DNA of 9,560 nucleotides from JAYEKL01 sp034660995 (GCA_034660995.1 JAYEKL010000089.1:1-9560); one strand, 5' to 3'. Positions 1 through 5,764 are shown, counted from the first letter of the stretch. The notes: a model not told the origin generated them from the letters alone. Made by a program: numbers and translations.

Positions 1-1
1 A

Positions 2-127
2 GAAGACAATAACATTTCAAAAGATCCACTATTCATTGATCCAGTAAATTGGAATTTTGAACTTCAAGAAGAATCTGAGTTAATTGAAATGTGTGAAGAT
101 GAAAGCAATATGGGGGTAAGGTGGTAG
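2..127 (+). CDS. C-terminal end of a probable parallel beta-helix surface protein (partial)
   Basis: An open frame enters from the left edge and ends at TAG 125-127, giving 41 residues. The segment DPLFIDPVNWNFELQEESEL matches the pattern D-P-x-F-x-D-P-x-x-x-(D/N)-F-x-L-x-x-x-S that closes many right-handed parallel beta-helix (pectate-lyase-fold) secreted proteins. In those proteins it is usually followed by A-I-D-x-G; here LIEMCEDESNMG stands in that place and the protein stops soon after. From the family I infer an extracellular or cell-surface repeat protein. The catalytic or binding part lies outside the window, so substrate and export signal cannot be judged. It is followed within 2 bases by a heptad-repeat hairpin and then the uracil-DNA glycosylase gene on the same strand. 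Confidence 0.55.
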   Translation, partial: EDNNISKDPLFIDPVNWNFELQEESELIEMCEDESNMGVRW

Positions 128-128
128 A

Positions 129-185
129 TTAGTATCTAGTATTAAGTATTAAGCTTGATACTAAATACTTAATACTAAATACTAA
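129..185. repeat. Heptad-repeat hairpin, TAGTATT family, copy 1
   Basis: Near-tandem copies of TAGTATT/AATACTA form a long inverted repeat: arms 129-151 and 163-185 (21 of 23 positions complementary) around an 11-nt loop containing CTTGATA. It fills the whole gap between the upstream stop codon and the glycosylase ATG. It has no following T-run, so it is not a typical terminator. A second copy with the same loop core lies at 1057-1127. Confidence 0.8.
155..183 (+). promoter_or_regulatory. Possible promoter carried by the repeat, for the glycosylase gene
   Basis: TTGATA (155-160), a 17-bp spacer and AATACT (178-183, 4 of 6 to TATAAT) lie inside the heptad repeat. A start 7 nt downstream would coincide with the ATG at 190, giving a leaderless mRNA. 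The sequence is low in complexity, so the match may be chance. Confidence 0.25.
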
Positions 186-189
186 GTTT

Positions 190-789
190 ATGTTTTTAGA
201 AAAACTCAACAACAAAATTTTAAAATGTGAAAAATGCGCGCTTTACAAGACGCGGATTAATGTTGTTCCTGGAAAGGGAAGTTCTAAAGCGGAAATTATG
301 TTTATTGGCGAAGGTCCCGGTAAAAATGAAGATGAACAAGGAATTCCTTTTATTGGCGCGGCGGGAAAGCTTCTAGATAAGTTGTTAGCTTTTATAGATC
401 TTAAAAGAGAAGACATTTATATTGCTAATGTAATTAAATGTCGTCCTCCTGGAAATCGCGATCCCCTGCCAGAAGAAGTTGAAGCATGTCGTCCTTGGCT
501 TGATCAACAGATTAAAATAATAGATCCAAAGCTGATAGTTCTTCTTGGCAGACATTCTATGGACAGGTTCTTGCCAAATCAAAAAATTTCTCTTGACCAT
601 GGCAAGCCGAAAAGAAGAAAAGGGCAAGTATATTATCCAATCTATCATCCTGCCGCTGCTTTATATAGAAACGGATTGTTTGAAGATTTAAAGAAGGATT
701 TTGAAAGAATACCGAAAGTACTAGAAATGATAGAAGAAAGTAAAATTGAGAAAGAAGAAAAAGTTGAACAAATTGAGTTGGGAATATAG
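190..789 (+). CDS. Uracil-DNA glycosylase, family 4 (Fe-S, UdgA type)
   Basis: Removes uracil (from cytosine deamination or dUTP misincorporation) from DNA, the first step of base excision repair in the cytoplasm. The 199 residues are the usual family 4 length. The four cluster-binding cysteines are C13 and C16 (LKCEKC), C84 (IKCRPPGNRDP) and C100 (EACRPW), the spacing of the 4Fe-4S ligands in this family. The water-activating motif GEGPGKNEDEQGIPFIGAAG begins at residue 40, and the second active-site motif HPAAALYR is at 153-160. The C-terminal 25 residues are a charged Lys/Glu tail. ATG 190 places the first cysteine pair at the usual distance from the N-terminus. No Shine-Dalgarno sequence precedes it, because the heptad repeat runs up to the start. 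The next gene on this strand is tRNA-Cys. Confidence 0.95.
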   Translation: MFLEKLNNKILKCEKCALYKTRINVVPGKGSSKAEIMFIGEGPGKNEDEQGIPFIGAAGKLLDKLLAFIDLKREDIYIANVIKCRPPGNRDPLPEEVEACRPWLDQQIKIIDPKLIVLLGRHSMDRFLPNQKISLDHGKPKRRKGQVYYPIYHPAAALYRNGLFEDLKKDFERIPKVLEMIEESKIEKEEKVEQIELGI

Positions 790-793
790 ACTA

Positions 794-906
794 GAATTAC
801 GAATTACGAATTACGAATCAAGAATAATGAATAATGAATGCTGTTTAAAATTAAGAGACTTATAAAGTTTAATTTTTTAAATAAATATTCATAATTCATT
901 ATTCAT
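794..906. repeat. Heptad-repeat hairpin, GAATTAC/ATAATGA family, copy 1
   Basis: GAATTAC occurs three times in tandem, then GAATAAT copies up to about 840. The complementary array ATTCATAATTCATTATTCAT lies at 887-906. The arms fold around a roughly 50-nt middle with its own inverted pair (AAAATTAA 847-854, TTAATTTT 869-876). It starts 5 bases after the glycosylase stop. A second copy sits at 2309-2458. Confidence 0.75.
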
Positions 907-912
907 CCACGT

Positions 913-941
913 TTGACCCTCAACAAATTTTATGCTAACTT
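913..941 (+). promoter_or_regulatory. Promoter of tRNA-Cys(GCA)
   Basis: TTGACC (913-918), a 17-bp spacer and TAACTT (936-941) with an extended -10 TGC directly before it. The predicted start near 948 gives a leader of about 34 nt. The leader contains a small perfect hairpin, TATGC 946-950 with GCATA 956-960. Confidence 0.6.
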
Positions 942-981
942 TAGATATGCTTAAGGCATAAATTACTTTAAACCAAAGTAC

Positions 982-1052
982 GGCCTGGTGACCGAGTGGT
1001 TAGGTAGCGGTCTGCAAAACCGTGTACGCCGGTTCAAATCCGACCCAGGCCT
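982..1052 (+). tRNA. tRNA-Cys(GCA)
   Basis: A complete cloverleaf of 71 nt. Acceptor arm GGCCTGG (982-988) pairs perfectly with CCAGGCC (1045-1051). The anticodon loop CTGCAAA sits on a CGGT/ACCG stem, giving GCA. The discriminator is U (1052), the expected cysteine identity base. TTC is present in the T loop. The 3' CCA is not encoded, so it must be added after transcription. It lies upstream of tRNA-Leu(UAA) on the same strand. Confidence 0.97.
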
Positions 1053-1056
1053 CAAA

Positions 1057-1127
1057 TTAGTATTTAGTATTTAGTATTTAGTATTAAACTTGATACTAAT
1101 TTTGCTTAATACTAAATACTTAATACT
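1057..1127. repeat. Heptad-repeat hairpin, TAGTATT family, copy 2
   Basis: Four near-tandem TAGTATT units (1057-1090) face AATACTA units (1093-1127). The centre AAACTTGATACTAA repeats the loop core of the copy at 129-185. It occupies the entire spacer between tRNA-Cys and tRNA-Leu. Confidence 0.8.
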
Positions 1128-1131
1128 GTCA

Positions 1132-1214
1132 GGTCCAGTGGTGAAATTGGTATACACGCGACACTTAAAATGTCGTGCCTAATCGGCGTGTGGGTTCGAC
1201 TCCCACCTGGACCA
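1132..1214 (+). tRNA. tRNA-Leu(UAA)
   Basis: A complete 83-nt class II tRNA. Acceptor GGTCCAG (1132-1138) pairs with CTGGACC (1207-1213). The anticodon stem GACAC/GTCGT region carries a loop CTTAAAA with anticodon UAA. A long variable arm (GCC...GGC, about 1177-1187) and discriminator A fit leucine. CCA is not encoded. The flippase-like gene starts only 14 bases downstream, so the two may share a transcript from which RNase P and 3' processing release the tRNA. Confidence 0.97.
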
Positions 1215-1228
1215 CTTTTCAAGATATT

Positions 1229-2323
1229 ATGAATAAAATAAAAAAAGTATTTTTTTTACTGTTTTCTCTTTTAATTGGGTTGTCACTATTTATTTTAGCA
1301 ATCCAACAAGCAGGAATTAATAGTGTAGCAGAAACTATTCTGTTTTTTCCTTTGTCAGTCATATTGACTGTTTTTTTAATTAATTTTTTTGCTGTTTGTA
1401 TTGTTGGTTCTTTTAGATGGAAAATAATTATAGATTCTCAAAGTAGGCATAAAATAAATTTTATAAAAGTTATAAGGGCAAAACTTGCTGGTTTTGCTGT
1501 GAGCTATATTACCCCTTCCATTCTAATTGGCGGAGAGCCAGTTAGAGCTTATATGATAAAAGAAGAAGCTGGATGTGATTGGGAAAAATCGTTTGCTTCA
1601 GTTATTATAGATCAAGCTATTTATCTTTTTACGATGTTCTTGTTTATGGTAGTTGGATTTTTGTTTTTGGTTGATCACTTCTCTCTTCCAGTGAGCGTTT
1701 TCTACGGATTTGGAATTATAATTTCTGCAACTTTTCTAATTTTTTATCTTTTTTATTCCAGATTGATAAATAAAAATTCCGATGGACATGGGTTTTTTAT
1801 GTTTATTATAAAAACAATTAGGTTAGATAGAATTAAATTTATTAAGAGAAAAGAAGAAAATATAGAAAGAACTGAAAAAATTATAGCTTATTTTTTTAGA
1901 AAAGAAAACAAAGCATTTATTAAAGCCTTTGTTTTTGCTATTGTTGAAGTTTTGCTGTATTTAGTTACAATATGGATAATTATTTTGTATTTAGGTAAAA
2001 CAATTGATCTTGCTTATGCTATAGCGATATTCTTTATATTGACTTTAGCAAATCTTGTTCCGATACCAGGCTCTTTAGGTAGCTTTGAAGCTTCTTTGAC
2101 TTTTATCTTTAATCTTTTAGAGCTTGAGAAAAGTAATGGTTTTACATTTAGTTTGATCTTTAGATTTATTAATATCATGCTTGTTTTTGTAGGATTCTTT
2201 TCTTTAGTCTATTTTGAATTAAGGACAGTCTCTCACCATTTTAGCAAAAGAGCTCCAAAATCACTTTTGAAAATGCATAGGTTTTTGGTAAAAGTGTTTT
2301 GTAAAAAGAAGAATAATGAATAA
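1229..2323 (+). CDS. Flippase-like / lysylphosphatidylglycerol synthase TM-domain membrane protein (UPF0104)
   Basis: An integral membrane protein of 364 residues. Hydrophobic segments lie around 8-25, 38-62, 85-100, 125-148, 155-178, 230-256, 262-280 and 307-330. The family signatures are GGEPVRAYMI (101-110) and PIPGSLGSFEA (278-288), both typical of the LPG_synthase_TM / AglD-like superfamily, which is linked to moving or modifying membrane lipids and lipid-linked sugars. The MprF-type aminoacyltransferase domain is absent, so lysyl-PG synthesis is unlikely; lipid-carrier flipping is an inference. The frame is open back to GTG 1175, but that lies inside tRNA-Leu, so I place the start at ATG 1229. 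The last codons (AAT AAT GAA TAA) are made by the repeat that begins there. Confidence 0.85.
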   Translation: MNKIKKVFFLLFSLLIGLSLFILAIQQAGINSVAETILFFPLSVILTVFLINFFAVCIVGSFRWKIIIDSQSRHKINFIKVIRAKLAGFAVSYITPSILIGGEPVRAYMIKEEAGCDWEKSFASVIIDQAIYLFTMFLFMVVGFLFLVDHFSLPVSVFYGFGIIISATFLIFYLFYSRLINKNSDGHGFFMFIIKTIRLDRIKFIKRKEENIERTEKIIAYFFRKENKAFIKAFVFAIVEVLLYLVTIWIIILYLGKTIDLAYAIAIFFILTLANLVPIPGSLGSFEASLTFIFNLLELEKSNGFTFSLIFRFINIMLVFVGFFSLVYFELRTVSHHFSKRAPKSLLKMHRFLVKVFCKKKNNE

Positions 2324-2458
2324 TGAATTACGAATTATGAATTATGAATCAGAGTGAAAGCTTTAATCTGAATGCATAGTAATATTTAAGATTTTATTCT
2401 TACAGAATGCGCTAAAGTCTTTATTTTGATTCTTGATTCATAATTCGTAATTCAATTT
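2309..2458. repeat. Heptad-repeat hairpin, GAATTAC/ATAATGA family, copy 2
   Basis: The left array (2309-2349: GAATAAT, GAATTAC, GAATTAT units) is complementary to the right array (2427-2458, containing GATTCATAATTCGTAATTCA). About 80 nt lie between them. The left array overlaps the last 15 bases of the flippase-like gene and supplies its stop codon. Confidence 0.75.
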
Positions 2459-2468
2459 ATTCTCATAC

Positions 2469-2502
2469 AAAAAACAGTTCTGAACTCTCAGAACTGTTTT
2501 TT
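2469..2502. terminator. Bidirectional rho-independent terminator
   Basis: A perfect 15-bp stem (2469-2483 with 2488-2502) has a 4-nt loop ACTC. It has six A on the left and six T on the right, so it can stop transcription from either side. It lies between the convergent flippase-like gene (+) and 3D-domain gene (-). Confidence 0.9.
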
Positions 2503-2524
2503 ATATTAATACTAGTCTAAAACG

Positions 2525-3145
2525 CTAGTCCAATATCTCTATTTCAACTCTTTTAGCGCCAAAGTTTTTTGCTTCCTGTCTAGTAGGAAACCAAATATCT
2601 ACTTTATAATTACTTTTCATTCTATCTTCAACAATGAATATTTTATCTCCATAAAGAGATGGAAATTTTACTCTTGTGCCGAACTTTAAAAAATTAGCGG
2701 CAATTGTTCCATCGTGAACATGAGTTCCGTTTGCTGTAATAAACGGAGTAGAGTCACATTGATCAACTGTTGAAGAATATGCTGTTACTAAGACTAATTT
2801 TCTATTTTTTACTTTTGTTGTTTCAACTTCTTTTATTTCGCTATCTTTTGTGCTTTTTTCGCTAGACTTGTTTTCTGTCTGTACAGCCAAAACTCTACTT
2901 TCTTGTGTTGGATCTTCCAGTATTATTGTCTTGTTTTCTGGTTCATTTTCTTGTTTGATAAAAATTGGACCCTCAAGAATAAGAGAATCTTCTTGATTTA
3001 TAGTAGGTTTTACATCTTTCTTTATTTTTGCGATTATAGTGTGTTGTGGAAATAATAAATGCATAAGTATGCTTATTATAGCCAAAGTTGACACAATAAC
3101 AAGAGGAGGTTCTTCAAGCTCTATATTGGTAAAAAATTCACGCAT
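2525..3145 (-). CDS. Membrane-anchored 3D-domain protein, putative cell-wall hydrolase
   Basis: The protein has 206 residues. A single hydrophobic segment at 14-33 suggests an N-terminal membrane anchor. Residues 40-114 form a low-complexity polar linker rich in Glu, Lys and Thr. Residues 115-206 are a 3D (Asp-Asp-Asp) domain, the fold shared with the MltA C-terminus and the YabE/YocH wall-lytic proteins. Visible signatures are LVTAYSS (119-125), a stretch with D145, then IVEDRM (D174) and KVDIWF (D183). D174 and D183 fit two of the family's three acidic positions; D145 is the likely third, although the usual D-P-x-x-I-P-x-G-T is altered to AANFLKFGT. I infer peptidoglycan cleavage outside the membrane; no G5 or LysM domain is present. 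The start has no Shine-Dalgarno sequence but sits below a strong promoter. Confidence 0.85.
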   Translation of the reverse strand: MREFFTNIELEEPPLVIVSTLAIISILMHLLFPQHTIIAKIKKDVKPTINQEDSLILEGPIFIKQENEPENKTIILEDPTQESRVLAVQTENKSSEKSTKDSEIKEVETTKVKNRKLVLVTAYSSTVDQCDSTPFITANGTHVHDGTIAANFLKFGTRVKFPSLYGDKIFIVEDRMKSNYKVDIWFPTRQEAKNFGAKRVEIEILD

Positions 3146-3194
3146 AAAATATTTTATTCAATTAAAAAATTCCTTAAAAGGAACTTCACACAAA

Positions 3195-3223
3195 AGTCTA
3201 GCATATTTTTGGTATTGTGTCAA
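3195..3223 (-). promoter_or_regulatory. Promoter of the 3D-domain gene
   Basis: On the minus strand: consensus TTGACA (3223-3218), a 17-bp spacer, and TAGACT (3200-3195) preceded by an extended -10 TGC. The predicted 5' leader is about 43 nt and contains the palindrome TTCCTTTTAAGGAA. Confidence 0.75.
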
Positions 3224-3262
3224 GAGCTAGCCTGCATTCTGTTTCCAAGCTTAATTTAATAT

Positions 3263-3308
3263 AAAGGACAGTCCTTTATATATTGGCAAAAGGACTGTCC
3301 TTATTTTT
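3263..3308. other. Twin palindrome / hairpin (operator pair or + strand terminator)
   Basis: Two copies of the odd palindrome AAAGGACNGTCCTTT lie at 3263-3277 (perfect, 15 bp) and 3290-3302 (13 bp), centres 26 bp apart. Together they also form a 14-bp stem (3264-3277 with 3289-3302) and an 11-nt loop, followed by ATTTTT. As a terminator it would stop + strand read-through towards tRNA-Gly. As an operator pair it lies 40-80 bp upstream of the 3D-gene promoter. Confidence 0.65.
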
Positions 3309-3333
3309 AATCAAAAAAATTAAGATTTGTCTC

Positions 3334-3361
3334 TTGCAAAAATGTAAAATTATGCTATTCT
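3334..3361 (+). promoter_or_regulatory. Promoter of tRNA-Gly(GCC)
   Basis: TTGCAA (3334-3339), a 16-bp spacer and TATTCT (3356-3361) with an extended -10 TGC. The -10 element ends 13 nt before the tRNA 5' end, so the leader is very short. Confidence 0.55.
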
Positions 3362-3374
3362 GGTTAAGTAATTA

Positions 3375-3447
3375 GCGGATGTAGTTCAGTGGCTAGAACG
3401 TCTCCTTGCCAAGGAGAAGGTCGCCGGTTCGACTCCGGTCATCCGCT
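3375..3447 (+). tRNA. tRNA-Gly(GCC)
   Basis: A complete 73-nt cloverleaf. Acceptor GCGGATG (3375-3381) pairs with CATCCGC (3440-3446). The anticodon stem TCTCC/GGAGA carries loop TTGCCAA, giving GCC. Discriminator U (3447) is normal for bacterial glycine tRNA. CCA is not encoded. It is a single-gene transcript with its own promoter and terminator. Confidence 0.97.
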
Positions 3448-3454
3448 CAAAATA

Positions 3455-3483
3455 AAAAAATACTAGTTAAACTAGTATTTTTT
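3455..3483. terminator. Bidirectional rho-independent terminator
   Basis: A perfect 13-bp stem (3455-3467 with 3471-3483) with a 3-nt loop, an A-run on the left and a T-run on the right. It separates tRNA-Gly (+) from the convergent three-module gene (-). Confidence 0.85.
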
Positions 3484-3516
3484 ATTTAATAGCAATGGTC
3501 TTAAACAAAAGATAAG

Positions 3517-4956
3517 TTAAAAAGAAATTGTATTAAGCATTATTTCAATATCTTCTTCGCAGGTTGCTTTATCTTTTTTATTTTCTGGTACAGAAAGGTT
3601 AAAAACTGCAGATGTTTCTGAATCAAAATAATAGTTTATACTGGAAACGCTGTTTTCAGCACCAATTTTTACTTTTCTTGCTTCATAATCATTAAGAATA
3701 ATATCTTCGGAGCTAATTATATTTACAAGTCTATTCCTCCAAAGCACGCCTGGTGATAGTGTACATCCATTAAGATCTTTGTGTGTAAGATCTATCTCTT
3801 CCAAGCTCCAGATTTCTGGAGAATATTTAAAAGAAAAGGCAGAGCCAATTTTGATCTTACTCCCCTTGTATGTTCTCAAATCTTTGGTTTTGTCTGAAGC
3901 AATTATTTTAAGAGTTTCTACTATTTTTTGAGCTTCATTCTGTCCCAAGGTATTTGTAAACCCGATCCAACGAGGTGGCAAGGCAAAAACATATCTATTA
4001 TTTTCTCCCAGTTTTTTTGGCGCTATCGGCGCGGTAAAAATATTTAAATTATTCGCCTCTATTAATCGCCATTCATCTTTTGTAAAAACTAACATAGGAA
4101 TATCTTGCCAAGTTTCATATTCAGACCATTTCGGATTCCTGATAATAATTTTCGGACCTTCATATTTTACAGAATGACCGTCTAAAGTTGTCCCATTCCA
4201 TAATTTTTCAAAAACTTTATATCCTTTCCATGATTCAAGTAAAGTGATTTCAAATCCATATTTTTTATTGCTGTAAGTCATCCAATCTGCAGTTTTGTCT
4301 GTGTTTGTAAATTTAAAAGTAGATAGTATATAGTTAAAAAGTTTGGACTCTTTGTCTAAATCTATTTCTTCTGATGCATTTGATTTAACAATAAGATTTA
4401 AGCTGAAACATTTGTCATTTCTTTTTTTTGAATAACTAATAGAATTATAAATTGAACCAGTTGCGCCTTCTGAGCCAATTTCTTTTACAAATTCTATATC
4501 ATTTAATTCTATATCTTCTCTTTTAATAACTTCTGAGACGGTTAAGGGGTTTATACATCTTGGACTAATTCCCGGTTCAGTATAAAGAATTGACAAATAT
4601 TTATAATTAGTTGAATCAAGCGAAAGGTCAAATCTTATCTCAGTATTTTTTTCATAAATTTTTTCTACATTTTCTGGATATTTTATTTCAAACCCAAATT
4701 CTTCGTTTTTGTAAGTTTCCCAGTCAGCAATTTTTTCTAAGAAGGCCGCATCTTCTTGTTTGTTGTTTTCCGTTTCTTTTTCATTTATTTTATTCAACTG
4801 ATCTTTTTGATATTTTACAGCTACTGGCGTATTTTTTGTGACATTTTTGTTTCCCAAATAATATCCCAACATACCAAATAAAATTCCAATTAAAATTATG
4901 ACTGTAAAAGTCATTATTAATTTTGGAATATGTTCTAATGGTGGTTCATTGTTCAT
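3517..4956 (-). CDS. Membrane-anchored protein with three tandem PsbP-like modules, function unknown
   Basis: The protein has 479 residues. Residues 12-35 are a hydrophobic N-terminal anchor with a small-residue GMLGYYLGN end, followed by a polar linker to about 75. Three related modules follow, each opening with a W/R-x-T-Y-x-x-x-x-x-G/I-F pattern and closing with a short amphipathic helix: module 1 about 77-216 (ADWETYKNEEFGFEIKYP to ILSTFKF), module 2 about 223-351 (ADWMTYSNKKYGFEI to IVETLKI), module 3 about 358-479 (KDLRTYKGSKIKI to IMLNTISF). This resembles PsbP-like domains common on anchored proteins of Patescibacteria. Modules 1 and 3 each have two cysteines (C134/C183, C398/C466) that could form disulfides; module 2 has none. 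No catalytic motif is visible. An extracytoplasmic binding or structural role is inferred. Confidence 0.75.
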   Translation of the reverse strand: MNNEPPLEHIPKLIMTFTVIILIGILFGMLGYYLGNKNVTKNTPVAVKYQKDQLNKINEKETENNKQEDAAFLEKIADWETYKNEEFGFEIKYPENVEKIYEKNTEIRFDLSLDSTNYKYLSILYTEPGISPRCINPLTVSEVIKREDIELNDIEFVKEIGSEGATGSIYNSISYSKKRNDKCFSLNLIVKSNASEEIDLDKESKLFNYILSTFKFTNTDKTADWMTYSNKKYGFEITLLESWKGYKVFEKLWNGTTLDGHSVKYEGPKIIIRNPKWSEYETWQDIPMLVFTKDEWRLIEANNLNIFTAPIAPKKLGENNRYVFALPPRWIGFTNTLGQNEAQKIVETLKIIASDKTKDLRTYKGSKIKIGSAFSFKYSPEIWSLEEIDLTHKDLNGCTLSPGVLWRNRLVNIISSEDIILNDYEARKVKIGAENSVSSINYYFDSETSAVFNLSVPENKKDKATCEEDIEIMLNTISF

Positions 4957-4986
4957 TTTTTTAATAATTTAGTTAATTATATTTTT

Positions 4987-5015
4987 ATTATACAAGTATT
5001 TATCCATATGCGCAA
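4987..5015 (-). promoter_or_regulatory. Promoter of the three-module gene
   Basis: On the minus strand: TTGCGC (5015-5010), a 17-bp spacer and a perfect TATAAT (4992-4987). The 5' leader is about 25 nt and A+T-only near the start codon. Confidence 0.65.
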
Positions 5016-5065
5016 GAAAATATTATTTTCTAATTTTTTAAATCTTTCATAATTTATTACAACAT

Positions 5066-5092
5066 AAAAACTCTCCAAACAAGAGAGTCTTT
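5066..5092. terminator. Terminator downstream of tRNA-Phe
   Basis: ACTCTC (5070-5075) pairs with GAGAGT (5083-5088), with an A-run/T-run on either side and a 7-nt loop. In the minus direction it ends the tRNA-Phe transcript with five U. It also faces the three-module gene promoter. Confidence 0.7.
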
Positions 5093-5096
5093 TTTG

Positions 5097-5169
5097 TGCC
5101 GAGAGGCGGACTTGAACCGCCGACACAAGGATTTTCAGTCCTTTGCTCTACCAACTGAGCTACCTCGGC
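5097..5169 (-). tRNA. tRNA-Phe(GAA)
   Basis: A complete 73-nt cloverleaf on the minus strand. Acceptor GCCGAGG (from 5169) pairs with TCTCGGC, with one G-U. The D arm is TAGCTCAGTTGGTAGAGC. The anticodon loop CTGAAAA gives GAA. Discriminator A; CCA is not encoded. It is the last gene of the L19-tRNA series, followed by a terminator. Confidence 0.97.
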
Positions 5170-5182
5170 GAATTTAATTCAC

Positions 5183-5207
5183 AACTCATAACCTATAACT
5201 CATAACG
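5183..5207. repeat. Heptad repeat, AACTCAT family, copy 1
   Basis: CAACTCATAACCTATAACTC and a further CATAAC form a 7-nt periodic run (AACTCAT, AACCTAT, AACTCAT, AAC). It lies between the tRNA-Phe 5' end and the stop codon of the four-helix-bundle remnant. Confidence 0.7.
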
Positions 5208-5209
5208 AA

Positions 5210-5586
5210 TCAATTACTATTTTTGATGTGTTTTTTAAAGCCACCAAGTTGTCTGGAAATATTTTCGCATTTTAACAGTAATTTTTTAAATAATTCTTCT
5301 GATATAATTTTGTTATCTTTTAATACATCTAACCATGCTAAAGTTTCATTTATGGACCCTATTGCATTAGACCTCTTGCGTAATTACTTCCTACTGCGAT
5401 TCCAATATTTTGGTCAAATTCTCCAAAAATTTTATCAGCTTAGCTTAGGCTAAACTTCAAAAATTATTTGAAAAATTTGCCTCAAAATATGGAAATCTCG
5501 TAACGAAATTAATTACGCAAGAGGTCTATATTAAAATATCTGTTTAATTCTTTGTCAGAATTTTTTCCGCTTCCTTCGGCAATGTT
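5210..5586 (-). pseudogene. Four-helix-bundle (S23/IVP-type) protein, N-terminally truncated and split by a MITE
   Basis: Reading the minus strand from 5586, NIAEGSGKNSDKELNRYFNI matches the central signature of four-helix-bundle proteins (S-N-I-A-E-G-x-G). The frame then runs into the insert. Beyond the insert, from about 5365 down to TGA 5212-5210, a different frame gives AIGSINETLAWLDVLKD and continues to a natural-looking end KKHIKNSN, the usual C-terminal half (A-x-G-S-x-x-E). The first 40-50 residues expected upstream are missing: tRNA-Val and a heptad repeat occupy that place, and the repeat's AAC supplies the Asn codon of NIAEG. The two halves are one frame apart, so simple removal of a 157-bp insert with a TA duplication does not restore reading. 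No function is expected. The family is known from 23S rRNA intervening sequences and as stand-alone genes of unclear role. Confidence 0.8.
5368..5528. mobile_element. Fold-back MITE, about 157 bp, non-coding
   Basis: Perfect 19-bp terminal inverted repeats, TAGACCTCTTGCGTAATTA (5368-5386) and its complement (5510-5528). The outermost TA may be the target duplication, leaving 5370-5526. Similarity between the two halves continues imperfectly for about 65 bp (both contain a GATT-CC-ATATTTTG-CAAATT series), so nearly the whole element is one hairpin with the centre near 5440-5455. No transposase frame is present, so it would need one supplied in trans. The AGACC-TTGC end recalls IS5-superfamily ends, but I am not certain of that assignment. 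Confidence 0.85.
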
Positions 5587-5602
5587 ATAAGTTATAAGTT
5601 TT
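5584..5602. repeat. Heptad repeat, AACTTAT family, copy 2
   Basis: GTTATAAGTTATAAGTTTT, on the minus strand (A)AACTTATAACTTATAAC. It abuts the truncated end of the four-helix-bundle remnant and separates it from tRNA-Val. Confidence 0.7.
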
Positions 5603-5614
5603 AGGTTAATATTG

Positions 5615-5688
5615 TGGGCGCTAAGGGATTCGAACCCCTGACCCTCTCGGTGTAAACGAGATGCTCTAGCCAACTGAGCTAAGCGCCC
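5615..5688 (-). tRNA. tRNA-Val(UAC)
   Basis: A complete 74-nt cloverleaf on the minus strand. Acceptor GGGCGCT (from 5688) pairs perfectly with AGCGCCC. The anticodon stem TCTCG/CGAGA carries loop TTTACAC, giving UAC. Discriminator A; CCA is not encoded. The D arm is TAGCTCAGTTGGCTAGAGC. Confidence 0.97.
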
Positions 5689-5693
5689 AAAAC

Positions 5694-5758
5694 AACTTAT
5701 AATTGATAACAAATAACTCATAACGAGATTTTGTTATTAGTTATGAGTTATTAGTTAG
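5694..5758. repeat. Heptad-repeat hairpin, AACTCAT family, copy 3
   Basis: A perfect 13-bp stem AATAACTCATAAC (5712-5724) with GTTATGAGTTATT (5740-5752), flanked by further TTATAA/TTAGTTA units. It lies between tRNA-Val and tRNA-Leu(GAG). Confidence 0.75.
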
Positions 5759-5764
5759 CGCGTG

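Noticed and set aside
385..648. 87-aa minus-strand ORF
   Set aside because: Shadow of the uracil-DNA glycosylase gene.
1175..1228. Longer start (GTG 1175) for the flippase-like protein
   Set aside because: It lies inside tRNA-Leu(UAA), and the extra residues are translated tRNA sequence. ATG 1229 begins at the first membrane segment.
3039..3230. 63-aa plus-strand ORF
   Set aside because: Antisense to the anchor end and promoter of the 3D-domain gene; no support as a gene.
4611..4841. 76-aa plus-strand ORF
   Set aside because: Shadow of the three-module protein; its Phe/Leu richness comes from reading Lys/Glu-rich codons in antisense.
5223..5453. 76-aa plus-strand ORF
   Set aside because: Antisense to the four-helix-bundle remnant and running into the MITE. 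It shows no protein-like pattern.
5509..5721. 70-aa minus-strand ORF
   Set aside because: Its first part is translated tRNA-Val. Only the end (from NIAEG) is meaningful, and that belongs to the pseudogene.
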